The position numbers were made by a program, and so were the translations under genes. The notes under the pieces were generated by a model that saw only the letters and a list, made by a program, of their open reading frames with translations, searched no databases and was not told where the DNA came from. From Chryseobacterium aquifrigidense (lineage in GTDB: Bacteria > Bacteroidota > Bacteroidia > Flavobacteriales > Weeksellaceae), in assembly GCF_006716485.1 (NCBI RefSeq), contig NZ_VFPD01000005.1, positions 62,001-126,000 on the forward strand: DNA of 64,000 bases, read 5' to 3'. Each line of letters begins with the position of its first letter. Within the stretch, counting starts at the first letter, position 1. This document shows positions 16,616 through 24,897 of this stretch, one piece after another.

Positions 16616-17290
16616 TAATGTCTTTTTAAGCTTAAAATAGCCATACATTAAAAGAGGTAAAGCAAATATCTGAAACAAAAAAACAAGCAGTGACGGAATC
16701 CCTTCAAGGTGGGTTTCATTAGCTTTCATAAAGAGCTGTTTGCCTAGAGGTCCATTTGAGAATATAACAATATTAAACAAATTCCAGCCCAGATGGAGGC
16801 CTATAGGAAGGTACAGAGATCTGGTCTTAGCAAAAGAAACGGCAAGCATCCACCCAAAGATGGCGGTCATCACAAAAATAATTCCCATCTGAAAAGGATT
16901 TCCGAATGCATTATAAGAAAACCAGTGGTAAATTCCAAAGCAGAATGCAGATAAAAGACAGGCTTTTGTTGTTCCCCATTTTTCAATAGCAAGATACAGC
17001 AAAGCACCTCTGAAAAGTAATTCTTCAAACAATACAGACTTTACAACCCACCATGAGCTCATTAACGCTGCAGAAAATGTGAAGTGCTTATTCAGAATCC
17101 AGCTGTTATTGATAAATGCCGTTGTCATAATGTGGTAAAGACTGCAAATCGCTGCAGCCAAAAGAAAACCAATACTCCAATGAATTAATCTGGTTGGGTT
17201 AGGTTTAAATCCTAAAACAGAAAGATCCTTTTTTGCTATAAACTTCAGGAGAAGCCAGGAAATGATAAGCTCAATGATAATTCCAATCAT
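16613..17290 (-). CDS. CPBP-family intramembrane metalloprotease
   Basis: The 225-residue product has about six membrane helices. It carries the CPBP/Abi motif E89-E90-x3-R94 (FEELLFRG) and further helices with GIYHW and GLHLGWNLFN, which supply the metal-binding His/Asn residues. Members include eukaryotic type II CAAX proteases and bacterial self-immunity proteins for bacteriocins. It lies convergent to, and directly beside, a bacteriocin-like peptide gene. An immunity role is therefore a testable inference, not shown. Confidence 0.85.
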   Translation of the reverse strand: MIGIIIELIISWLLLKFIAKKDLSVLGFKPNPTRLIHWSIGFLLAAAICSLYHIMTTAFINNSWILNKHFTFSAALMSSWWVVKSVLFEELLFRGALLYLAIEKWGTTKACLLSAFCFGIYHWFSYNAFGNPFQMGIIFVMTAIFGWMLAVSFAKTRSLYLPIGLHLGWNLFNIVIFSNGPLGKQLFMKANETHLEGIPSLLVFLFQIFALPLLMYGYFKLKKTL

Positions 17291-17524
17291 GGGTTAAAAG
17301 TTTTAGTTGGATGAAATTTCTATTTCATTGAAAACGAATATAATAAAAAAATAAATATGAATTAAAACTTAAGAATGGGATTATAAAATATGATGATTCA
17401 GTATCTTTTTTATCAATAATCTATTGAAGTGAATGATGAATTTTTAACAGATTCTTAGTTTCAACTTCTTCTTTCTCTTGTAAAAAAGTACTACTTTTAA
17501 AATTCAATCATAAAATCAAGAGCA

Positions 17525-18295
17525 ATGAACCAAAACTGGATGCAAAAGTGGGAAGAAGTGAAAAATATTTTGATTTGTCCTACAGATCTCGAAACGTATT
17601 TTACTTCTGATGAAATTCTGGGACAGAAAATGGAGACGATGGAAATCGGAAATGTTTCTCTTCCTTCAGGAAAAGTGGTGGTAAGAGATCCGTTGGTTTC
17701 TCTGAATGCCAATCAATCTCCTTATTTTATTCAGGCTCCGAAAGGAAATTTTCCTGTGACCATTGCTGTGGTAAAATCTGAAGATTGGGGAAAAAGATAT
17801 GCTGTTGTAAAAGTTGAATTTACCAAAGAAAAACCTGTTGTTTACAGAGAAGCTTTAGTAGGAATTGAAGAATTGGAGGACGTAACTGAAGATGATTATT
17901 TTGGTTTCGCCGTGGATGCTGGCTTAGGATGTATTACGGATAAAGAGGTTCTTCCTTTTGTGGATCAATTTATAGATAAAATAGATGTCAACAATGTCTA
18001 TGATGATTATTTCGCCGGGCTTTTTTCACAAAGCTACAAAGCTAACCCTACCAATCAGAGAGAAGCGGGAGACTGGATCAATTGGATGATTCCTGATACC
18101 AGCTATCACATTCCGATGTTTGCTAGCGGCTTTGGCGACGGTACTTACCCTGTGTACTTTGCTTATGATGCTAACGAAGAAATTTGCGGTTTATACATTC
18201 AATTTATTGATATTGAATTGGCTTTAAGTGAAGAAGATGAAGAGGACGACAGTGAAGACGATCAACCTGAACATTTTATTTTTTCTAAAAACTAA
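17525..18295 (+). CDS. DUF4241 protein
   Basis: The 256-residue cytoplasmic protein has the features of the DUF4241 family: an N-terminal DPLVSL strand, the AVDAGLGCITD segment, and the GDGTYPVYFAYD motif near the C-terminus. It ends in an acidic tail (EEDEEDDSEDD). The biochemical role of DUF4241 is not established. It lies two bases upstream of a uracil-DNA-glycosylase-like gene and is probably co-transcribed with it. Confidence 0.75.
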   Translation: MNQNWMQKWEEVKNILICPTDLETYFTSDEILGQKMETMEIGNVSLPSGKVVVRDPLVSLNANQSPYFIQAPKGNFPVTIAVVKSEDWGKRYAVVKVEFTKEKPVVYREALVGIEELEDVTEDDYFGFAVDAGLGCITDKEVLPFVDQFIDKIDVNNVYDDYFAGLFSQSYKANPTNQREAGDWINWMIPDTSYHIPMFASGFGDGTYPVYFAYDANEEICGLYIQFIDIELALSEEDEEDDSEDDQPEHFIFSKN

Positions 18296-18297
18296 AT

Positions 18298-18984
18298 ATG
18301 GATAGAACTTTCGCAGACCATGTTATTGCGTTCAATGAAAACCTGAGCTATACAGGAAATTTACCTGAAGGTTTTGATGTTTTGAACCCCTATCTGGATA
18401 ATCCCGAAACATTAACGGTAATGCAGAAGTTTTATCATAAATATTATAATGATTCGTCCAGAAGAAAATTTATCATAGGAATCAATCCGAGCCGTCATGG
18501 AGCTGGAGTAACCGGAGTTCCGTTTACCGATACAAAAAGACTGGAAAGTGTCTGCGGGATCAAAATGGAATCTGCCCATACCCATGAAATTTCTTCGGTA
18601 TTCATGTATGATATGATTGAAGATTATGGGGGAGCTGATCTTTTTTATAAAGATATCTATATCAATTCTCCATTTCCGTTAGCTATCGTAAAGAAAACAA
18701 AAAACGGATGGCTTAATGCCAATTACTACGATGACAAAAGGCTTTTTGAAGCGGTAAAAGACTTTATGATTGAATCCTTGAAGAAACATATCAGCCTGAA
18801 TCTGGATACCTCAGAAGTTTTTATTCTGGGTAAAAAGAATGCTGATTTTATTTCAAAATTAAATAACGAAGCAAAACTGTTCGATAGAATGACTGTTCTG
18901 GAGCATCCAAGATATATCCAACAGTACAAATTGAAAGAAAAACAGCTTTATATAGACAAGTATATTTTAGCTTTAAAAAAGTGA
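18298..18984 (+). CDS. SMUG2-type uracil-DNA glycosylase
   Basis: The 228-residue product resembles the SMUG2/DUF4918 branch of the uracil-DNA glycosylase superfamily, which removes uracil from DNA. The likely active-site motif is GINPSRHGAGVTGVPF at about residues 62-77. A second loop with LEHPRYIQQY matches the HPS-type DNA-intercalation loop. It is cytoplasmic. It is coupled to the DUF4241 gene, and a hairpin overlaps its stop codon. Confidence 0.78.
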   Translation: MDRTFADHVIAFNENLSYTGNLPEGFDVLNPYLDNPETLTVMQKFYHKYYNDSSRRKFIIGINPSRHGAGVTGVPFTDTKRLESVCGIKMESAHTHEISSVFMYDMIEDYGGADLFYKDIYINSPFPLAIVKKTKNGWLNANYYDDKRLFEAVKDFMIESLKKHISLNLDTSEVFILGKKNADFISKLNNEAKLFDRMTVLEHPRYIQQYKLKEKQLYIDKYILALKK

Positions 18985-19016
18985 CAAAATCCCTTCATCG
19001 AAAGGGATTTGTCATT
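18982..19016. terminator. Bidirectional hairpin between convergent genes
   Basis: TGACAAAATCCCTT (18982-18995) pairs with AAGGGATTTGTCA (19002-19014), with one bulged A. The stem includes the stop codon of the glycosylase gene. On the minus strand the stem is followed by a T-rich run, so it probably terminates the 19067-19888 gene as well. Confidence 0.7.
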
Positions 19017-19066
19017 CATGAATTAGAATCTTTATGGGAATATGAAATTTGTGAAAACTCTTGATA

Positions 19067-19888
19067 TTAGTTTTTAATGACCTTGGTAGATTCTGTTGCT
19101 GTTTTAATAATATAAACTCCTTTTGGAAGCTCTGAAATATTGATTTCATTATTCCCCTTTTGAGTTTGAACAGTTTTCATCATTTTACCATCCAGGCTAT
19201 AGATTTTAGCTTCACTGGCTTTTTCTGTAGTGATAGAAATTGGCCCATGGGTTGGATTAGGGTAAACAGTCAGGTCTTTTTTAATGCTTTTAGTTTCAGA
19301 AGTGGCCAATACCAGATTGCTGTCTTTTACCCAGGTAAAAGCATCCAAACCTACATATCGGAAAGCTCCGTTTGCAGTAACCTGCAGTTCATCAATCACG
19401 ATATTTGAGTAGTTTTGGCCGTTTAAGTTGGTAAGATCAATCAAAGTATATCCGTTCGTACTACCTAAGCTTGTAGCAAATCCGTTCGTTTTTGTTTGGG
19501 TAAATTTTGTTACACCGCTTAGTTTTCCTGTTACCGTCAGAGTTCCTGAAACATTAAGGTCAAGATTCAATGCGGAAAGGTACATCCAGAATCTGTTTAC
19601 TTTAAATAAATTTGAAGTTGTTTTAATACTGAATGACGGCGGAGACTGTGTGTCGTTGGAATTGTCAATGTATCTGTTATCATTCGCTGTTCCGCTCCAG
19701 CCTGTTCCCGGGAAATTCCCCTGAATGTCAAAAACACTTACATGTGAAATGATGTTGAAAATGACTCCATTGTCAGTGAAGCTTGTACTCCCGTGTGATT
19801 CCGTTTCAAATTGTTCTGTACTGGTCTGCCCGAATGAAAAAATTGAAATGAGCAGACTACAGATTGTTAAAAAAGTAGTGCTTTTCAT
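19067..19888 (-). CDS. T9SS-secreted protein with type A sorting domain
   Basis: The 273-residue product has a signal peptide (SIFSFGQ) and a beta-rich middle with the NRFWMYLSALNLD and FRYVGLDAFTWV segments. It ends in a typical type A C-terminal sorting domain: TVYPNPTHGPISI, then AKIYSLDGKMM, then LPKGVYIIKT and a basic end. It is exported through T9SS and likely surface-attached or released. The function of the middle domain is unknown. Confidence 0.85.
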   Translation of the reverse strand: MKSTTFLTICSLLISIFSFGQTSTEQFETESHGSTSFTDNGVIFNIISHVSVFDIQGNFPGTGWSGTANDNRYIDNSNDTQSPPSFSIKTTSNLFKVNRFWMYLSALNLDLNVSGTLTVTGKLSGVTKFTQTKTNGFATSLGSTNGYTLIDLTNLNGQNYSNIVIDELQVTANGAFRYVGLDAFTWVKDSNLVLATSETKSIKKDLTVYPNPTHGPISITTEKASEAKIYSLDGKMMKTVQTQKGNNEINISELPKGVYIIKTATESTKVIKN

Positions 19889-19924
19889 GATGTTTGTTTT
19901 AAATGTTAGGTTATTTATATGAAA

Positions 19925-20476
19925 TTAGTCCCTTGGTGGGTAAATACCTTCAACACAAATGATATAGTTTAAACCCAGATAAGGAGGCATATTATTCACT
20001 GGTAAATTTTGTCCTACAAAAGAAATACTTTGTCCGTTAATCACGGTGTCAGGATTAGAATCATTTATAAAGCTTGACACCACGTTGAAATCTCTTCCTA
20101 CCTGCGTTCCTGAAATAGCAATAGATGATGTGGCGGTAGGGGTTGATGAGTTGGCATTTTTATTAGCTACTTTCAATTGAAAACCACCTCCGATGCTTGG
20201 AAGGTTTGAAGTTAAAAGGGTGTTCTGTGTAGTCCCTGATACTACTCCTAAAGGATAAAATTGGTTGGCATTTACGTTTCCTGCTCCCAAAGCCATACGC
20301 CCTTTTAAATTAGGCAGGGCAAAAGTAGTAATGCCGTCTCCGCCATAAGTTGTTCCTAAAATAGAGAATAGGGCAGAATTTCTTGAAATGCTTATTAGAC
20401 TTCCGTCGCAAAACATCCAGCCTCTGGGTGCAAAATTTCCTGCAAATAATTTTACAATTCCAATGTACTCGTCCAT
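19925..20476 (-). CDS. Tail-collar (microcystin-dependent-protein-like) protein
   Basis: The 183-residue product begins with the classic phage tail collar domain: LFAGNFAPRGWMFCDGS, the GTTYGGDGITTFALPNLKGR repeat, and a C-terminal NNMPPYLGLNYIICVEG. Such proteins form tail-fibre tips or stand alone as MdpB-like proteins in bacteria. No other phage gene is nearby. The gene sits 36 bases downstream of nothing phage-like and just upstream of a T9SS cargo gene on the same strand. It has no signal peptide. Confidence 0.85.
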   Translation of the reverse strand: MDEYIGIVKLFAGNFAPRGWMFCDGSLISISRNSALFSILGTTYGGDGITTFALPNLKGRMALGAGNVNANQFYPLGVVSGTTQNTLLTSNLPSIGGGFQLKVANKNANSSTPTATSSIAISGTQVGRDFNVVSSFINDSNPDTVINGQSISFVGQNLPVNNMPPYLGLNYIICVEGIYPPRD

Positions 20477-20702
20477 GGTAATATGTTTTTTAGTTTTAGA
20501 TTTCTTACTCTTTTTACAGGCTTTTCAGACTCCGCCTTTTGGTTATTAATTCTCAGTTCAAAGGAACAATTAATATCAGGCAGGTACTAGAGTAGAAAAT
20601 ACCAAATTAAAAACTCCGTATTTCTACGTAGTAATGTCCTGAAGTGTGCGGATTTAAAAAGAAAATTTATGCTTTAAGTTTCTCTGAACGAGCTGTATTT
20701 CG

Positions 20703-20710
20703 TATTTTTG
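20703..20710 (+). promoter_or_regulatory. -7 box for the enoyl-CoA hydratase gene
   Basis: TATTTTTG is an exact TAnnTTTG match 23 bases before the ATG. A clear -33 TTG is lacking. Confidence 0.45.
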
Positions 20711-20732
20711 TAAGAATCCAATAAAAATAAAA

Positions 20733-21497
20733 ATGAGCGAATTTGTAGCATCAGAAATTAAAAATAATATTGCCGAAATCACTTTCGGTACACCCAAAAG
20801 TAATTCACTTCCGGGTGCAATTTTAGAAAAACTGGCAGAAACGATTCTTGAAGAAGGAGCAAAAGAAGAGGTGAAAGCTATTTTAGTAAAAAGTGCAGGA
20901 GAGAAAGCTTTCTGTGCAGGAGCAAGTTTTGATGAGCTTTTAGCCATTGAGGAACTGGAAGCTTCCACGAAATTTTTCGGAGGCTTTGCTAAAGTTTTAA
21001 ATGCAATGAGAAACTGTGGGAAAATTGTAGTTGTAAGAGTTCAGGGGAAAACTACCGGAGGAGGAGTCGGAATTGCTTGCGGAGCAGATTATTGTTTTGC
21101 TACTAAGGATTCAGCTCTGGCGCTTACGGAAATTAATCTTGGAATCGGGCCTTTTGTAATTGGTCCTTATGTTGAAAGAAAAATCGGTAAATCACAATTC
21201 TCTGCGATGGCAATTGATGCAGACTTCAGATCTTCTGAATGGGCTGAACAGCATAATATTTATCATTCTGTTTCAGGTACTATTGAGGAAATGGATGAAA
21301 AGCTGGAGAAGTTTTTACAGACTTTAGCATCAAGAAGCAGCGATGCTTTGGCATTAATTAAAAAAGTTTCATGGGAAGGAACAGATCACTTCAATGAGCT
21401 AATGCCAGCAAGGATTCATATGAGTGCAAGTCTTATTCTGGAGGATTCAGCGAAGAAAAATATTGAATCCATCAAAGAAAAGTTAAGGGCAAAGTAA
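20733..21497 (+). CDS. Enoyl-CoA hydratase/isomerase family protein
   Basis: This 254-residue crotonase-fold protein has the oxyanion segment KAFCAGASFDEL and the GGGVGIACGAD helix. The first hydratase glutamate is replaced by Gly, while the second is kept in LTEINLG. That single-Glu pattern fits an isomerase or an atypical hydratase, so the reaction is uncertain. It is a candidate for the PaaF-like step missing from the paa operon. It has its own promoter and terminator and stands alone. Confidence 0.75.
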   Translation: MSEFVASEIKNNIAEITFGTPKSNSLPGAILEKLAETILEEGAKEEVKAILVKSAGEKAFCAGASFDELLAIEELEASTKFFGGFAKVLNAMRNCGKIVVVRVQGKTTGGGVGIACGADYCFATKDSALALTEINLGIGPFVIGPYVERKIGKSQFSAMAIDADFRSSEWAEQHNIYHSVSGTIEEMDEKLEKFLQTLASRSSDALALIKKVSWEGTDHFNELMPARIHMSASLILEDSAKKNIESIKEKLRAK

Positions 21498-21544
21498 CTT
21501 GCTTTTAATGATTCGAAAATAATTGGATTCCGATCCAAAATATT

Positions 21545-21578
21545 ATCCGTAGAAATATTTGTTCTACGGATTTTTTTA
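21545..21578 (+). terminator. Terminator after the enoyl-CoA hydratase gene
   Basis: ATCCGTAGAA (21545-21554) pairs with TTCTACGGAT (21562-21571), followed by TTTTTTT. Confidence 0.8.
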
Positions 21579-21937
21579 TGCTTTACTGTGGTTGTATGAT
21601 GATAGTTTGATTTTTTTTAATAAGCGGAAACTATAGTATATTATACTTATGTCTTTGTATTGTGTTATCGTTACTTTATTTTACTTAATGTGATTTTTTA
21701 TTTAAATAAATAGTGTTTTTTATGAGTTATTGATAGTATTTTAACTAATTTTAAATAAGTGTTTGATTTTTGTTTCACTCTTTTCTTTAAATTTTAACTT
21801 ATTTTTTTAATTAATACATTATAATTAGTTAAAAATATTAACTAATTATGTTTATTTCAATTAAAGTTCTTTTTTATTGGCTTTTTATTATTTTTTATTA
21901 CATATATTTGCGTTCATACTGTTAAAATGTGTTAAAT
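21579..21937 (+). promoter_or_regulatory. AT-rich upstream region and promoter of the SusC gene
   Basis: No gene is visible in this very AT-rich stretch. Near its end, TTG (21877-21879) and the exact -7 box TATATTTG (21903-21910) form a promoter with a 23-base spacer, placing the start site about 20 bases before the SusC ATG. Repeats of TTAACTAATTTTAA type occur upstream and could bind a regulator. No sigma/anti-sigma or hybrid two-component gene is nearby. Confidence 0.6.
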
Positions 21938-24886
21938 ATGAAAATGAAATTAATATTAAGTACTGCTGTACTGTTCTTTGTAGGAGGACATGTGGTAGAG
22001 GCCCAGAAGACAAAACGGGATACAATACCACAGGATACTAAGATTGATGAAATCGTTGTAGTAGCTTACGGAAGTCAGAAAAGAGAAACGATGGTTGGCT
22101 CCAATACTGAAGTAAAGGCGAAGCAGTTTGCTGATCGACCGATTACAAGCATCGGACAGGCTTTGGATGGAGCCAGTGCTGGTGTAAAAGTAAGTACCGG
22201 TACAGGACAGCCAGGAAGCTCACCGAGTATCCAGATTCGTGGGATAGGTTCATATGGAATTACAACAGCGCCGTTATATGTAGTTGATGGTACAATATAT
22301 ACCGGCTCTCTTGCGGCAATTAATCCCAATGATATTGCATCATTCAATATTCTGAAAGATGCTGCTTCTACTTCTTTGTATGGTTCTGCTGCAGCTAATG
22401 GTGTTGTTTTGATCACTACAAAATCCGGTAGAAAAGGAAAAGATGCCTTCAACTTTAGTATGAGTACCGGAGCAGTTGGAAGATCAATCCCGGAATATGA
22501 CAGAGTGAATGTTTATCAATATTATCCTCTTATTTGGGAATCAATAAGAAATGGTAGAATGACTTCTGTACCCGGTACTACCGTAGCGGATGCTAACGCT
22601 TATGCTACCGCACAATTGATTTCAGGTGTTCTGAAAACCAATGTTTTTAATGTTCCGGATAATCAATTGGTTGTCAATGGAATTCTGAACTCAAACGCTC
22701 AGTTGAAATATACAGACCTGGATTGGCAAAAGCCTTTAATGAACACAGGTTTCAGACAAAACTATGAATTAAATTATAGCGGGGGAAGTAATACAACTAC
22801 CTATTTTTCTTCAGTAGGATACACCAATGAAACAGGGTATCTTATTAAATCAGATTTTGAAAGATTTACGGCAAGATTAAAAGTAGATTCTCAGGTTAAA
22901 AGCTGGTTAAAGCTTGGATCAAGTATCAGTGGAGTATCTTCTAATGGGAATAACTCGGTAGAAGGTGTGGATAATAATTCTGCTTATATCAACCCATACA
23001 GATGGACAAGAACAATGGGGCCTATTTATAGTCCGTATGCTCATGATCCTAATACTTTTGCTACACTTTACGATAGTGCCGGGAATATCATGTATGATGC
23101 TGGAAGTGCCAGGGGTGCTGATGCAGCGGCTGGAAGAAACGTAATTCAGGAAACACTTTTAAATAAAGACCTTTCTAAAAACTATTATATCATTTCCAGA
23201 GCCTATGCTGAAATCAAAGTAGATCCCTATCTTACTTTATCTACAAACGTAGGGTACGATATCAGAAATAACAGAAGAAGTACCTATGGAAATAAAATTA
23301 TCGGAGATGCAGCTCCGGGAGGTTCAGCGGAAAAATTTAGTTTTACGGAGCAAACCTTTACCTGGAACCAGCTCCTGAACTATAAAAGAAAATTCGGAGA
23401 TCATAATTTTGAATTTCTTTTGGGACATGAAAACTATAAATTCATGTATGAATACCTATATGGATATAAAAAAGGTCAGATTGTAGATGATAATGATGAA
23501 TTAGTCAACTTTGTGACTCCATCATCACTTACTTCACGTACAGACAACTACAGAAAAGAAGGAGTGTTTTCAAGATTGAATTATGATTACAAATCAAAAT
23601 ACTTACTATCAGGATCTATCCGTTGGGACGGTTCGTCCAGATTTGCTAAAGATGTAAGATGGGATTCATTCTGGTCGCTTGGTGCAGGATGGAGGCTAAA
23701 AGGAGAAGAGTTCTTAAGTAATTCTAATCTTATCAGTGAATTGAAATTGAGAGGATCATATGGTGAAGTAGGAAACGATAGAACAGACAGTTATTATATG
23801 TATAAAAGTACTTATACTTTAGGATATAATAATGCTCAGGAGCCTGGAATTCTATTTGGCTTTTTGGCTGATCCTACCATTACCTGGGAAGCCAACAAAC
23901 AAACCGATGTAGGAATTGATTTCGGTTTTTTAAATAATAGAATTACAGGGTCTGTAGAATACTATAACAGAGTTACTGAAGATTTGATCTTCCCGGTTCC
24001 TGTTCCTGTTTCTTCAGGTGTTCCGGATAATACAATCAGCAGAAATGTAGGAACTATGTATAACCGTGGATTCGAATTCAGTATTAATGCAGACGTGATT
24101 AAAAATCAAAATTTCACATGGAATATTAATGCCAATGCTTCTACACTTAAAAATCAGATTACAGAGCTTTCTAATGGTATCACTGAAATTATTAACGGAA
24201 CTAAAAAGATTTCTGTAGGTCACTCCGTGTACGATTATTGGTTAAGACAGTGGTATGGTGTAGATCCGGCTGACGGCTCTCCTTTATTCCTTGTAGCTGA
24301 TACTTATGCTAATACAACAGCTGCTGATATCAGAACTGTGAATGGTCAAAAAGTTACTACCAATTTCAACAAAGCAAAATATGACTATTCCGGTACGGCA
24401 ATTCCTGACTTGTTCGGAAGTTTCGGAACTACAATTACCTATAAACAATGGTCATTATCTGCAATGTTTACCTATCAGTTAGGGGGAAAAACATATGATT
24501 CCAACTATGCTGCTTTGATGTCCAGTTACTCACAGGGAGGAGCTTTAAGTACAGATATTCTGGATAGATGGACAACGCCTGGGCAAATCACAGATATTCC
24601 GGCATTGAACTCTTCAACATATACAAGTTCTAATGCTGCTTCATCAAGATGGCTGGTAAGTTCAGATTTTCTTACATTTAGACAAGCTACTTTAAGTTAT
24701 AGCTTTGCTCCGGAAACGTTGTCTCAGCTAGGAGTTTCAGGATTAAGAATCCTTGTTTCCGGTGAAAATTTATGGAGCAAAACAGCAAGAAAAGGGTTGG
24801 AGCCAGCTCAGGCATTCAACGGTACGGCATCAAACAGATATACTCCGGCGAGAGTGGTAACAATAGGATTTAATGTATCTTTTTAA
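21938..24886 (+). CDS. SusC/RagA-family TonB-linked outer-membrane transporter
   Basis: The 982-residue product is an outer-membrane beta-barrel that imports large nutrients with its SusD partner. It has a signal peptide, a TonB-box-like DEIVVVAYG, a plug domain (ITSIGQALDGASAGVKVSTG, IQIRGIGSY, LKDAASTSLYGSAAANGVV) and a barrel ending in an aromatic residue (FNVSF). The usual N-terminal carboxypeptidase-like domain is absent; the mature protein goes almost straight into the TonB box. The ATG at 21938 is chosen over a GTG at 21929. Substrate is unknown, as no glycosidases or proteases flank it. Confidence 0.92.
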   Translation: MKMKLILSTAVLFFVGGHVVEAQKTKRDTIPQDTKIDEIVVVAYGSQKRETMVGSNTEVKAKQFADRPITSIGQALDGASAGVKVSTGTGQPGSSPSIQIRGIGSYGITTAPLYVVDGTIYTGSLAAINPNDIASFNILKDAASTSLYGSAAANGVVLITTKSGRKGKDAFNFSMSTGAVGRSIPEYDRVNVYQYYPLIWESIRNGRMTSVPGTTVADANAYATAQLISGVLKTNVFNVPDNQLVVNGILNSNAQLKYTDLDWQKPLMNTGFRQNYELNYSGGSNTTTYFSSVGYTNETGYLIKSDFERFTARLKVDSQVKSWLKLGSSISGVSSNGNNSVEGVDNNSAYINPYRWTRTMGPIYSPYAHDPNTFATLYDSAGNIMYDAGSARGADAAAGRNVIQETLLNKDLSKNYYIISRAYAEIKVDPYLTLSTNVGYDIRNNRRSTYGNKIIGDAAPGGSAEKFSFTEQTFTWNQLLNYKRKFGDHNFEFLLGHENYKFMYEYLYGYKKGQIVDDNDELVNFVTPSSLTSRTDNYRKEGVFSRLNYDYKSKYLLSGSIRWDGSSRFAKDVRWDSFWSLGAGWRLKGEEFLSNSNLISELKLRGSYGEVGNDRTDSYYMYKSTYTLGYNNAQEPGILFGFLADPTITWEANKQTDVGIDFGFLNNRITGSVEYYNRVTEDLIFPVPVPVSSGVPDNTISRNVGTMYNRGFEFSINADVIKNQNFTWNINANASTLKNQITELSNGITEIINGTKKISVGHSVYDYWLRQWYGVDPADGSPLFLVADTYANTTAADIRTVNGQKVTTNFNKAKYDYSGTAIPDLFGSFGTTITYKQWSLSAMFTYQLGGKTYDSNYAALMSSYSQGGALSTDILDRWTTPGQITDIPALNSSTYTSSNAASSRWLVSSDFLTFRQATLSYSFAPETLSQLGVSGLRILVSGENLWSKTARKGLEPAQAFNGTASNRYTPARVVTIGFNVSF

Positions 24887-24897
24887 ATAATTAAGTA

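Noticed and set aside
19925..20476. Prophage remnant
   Set aside because: Only one phage-like domain is present, with no integrase, capsid, terminase or attachment repeats nearby.
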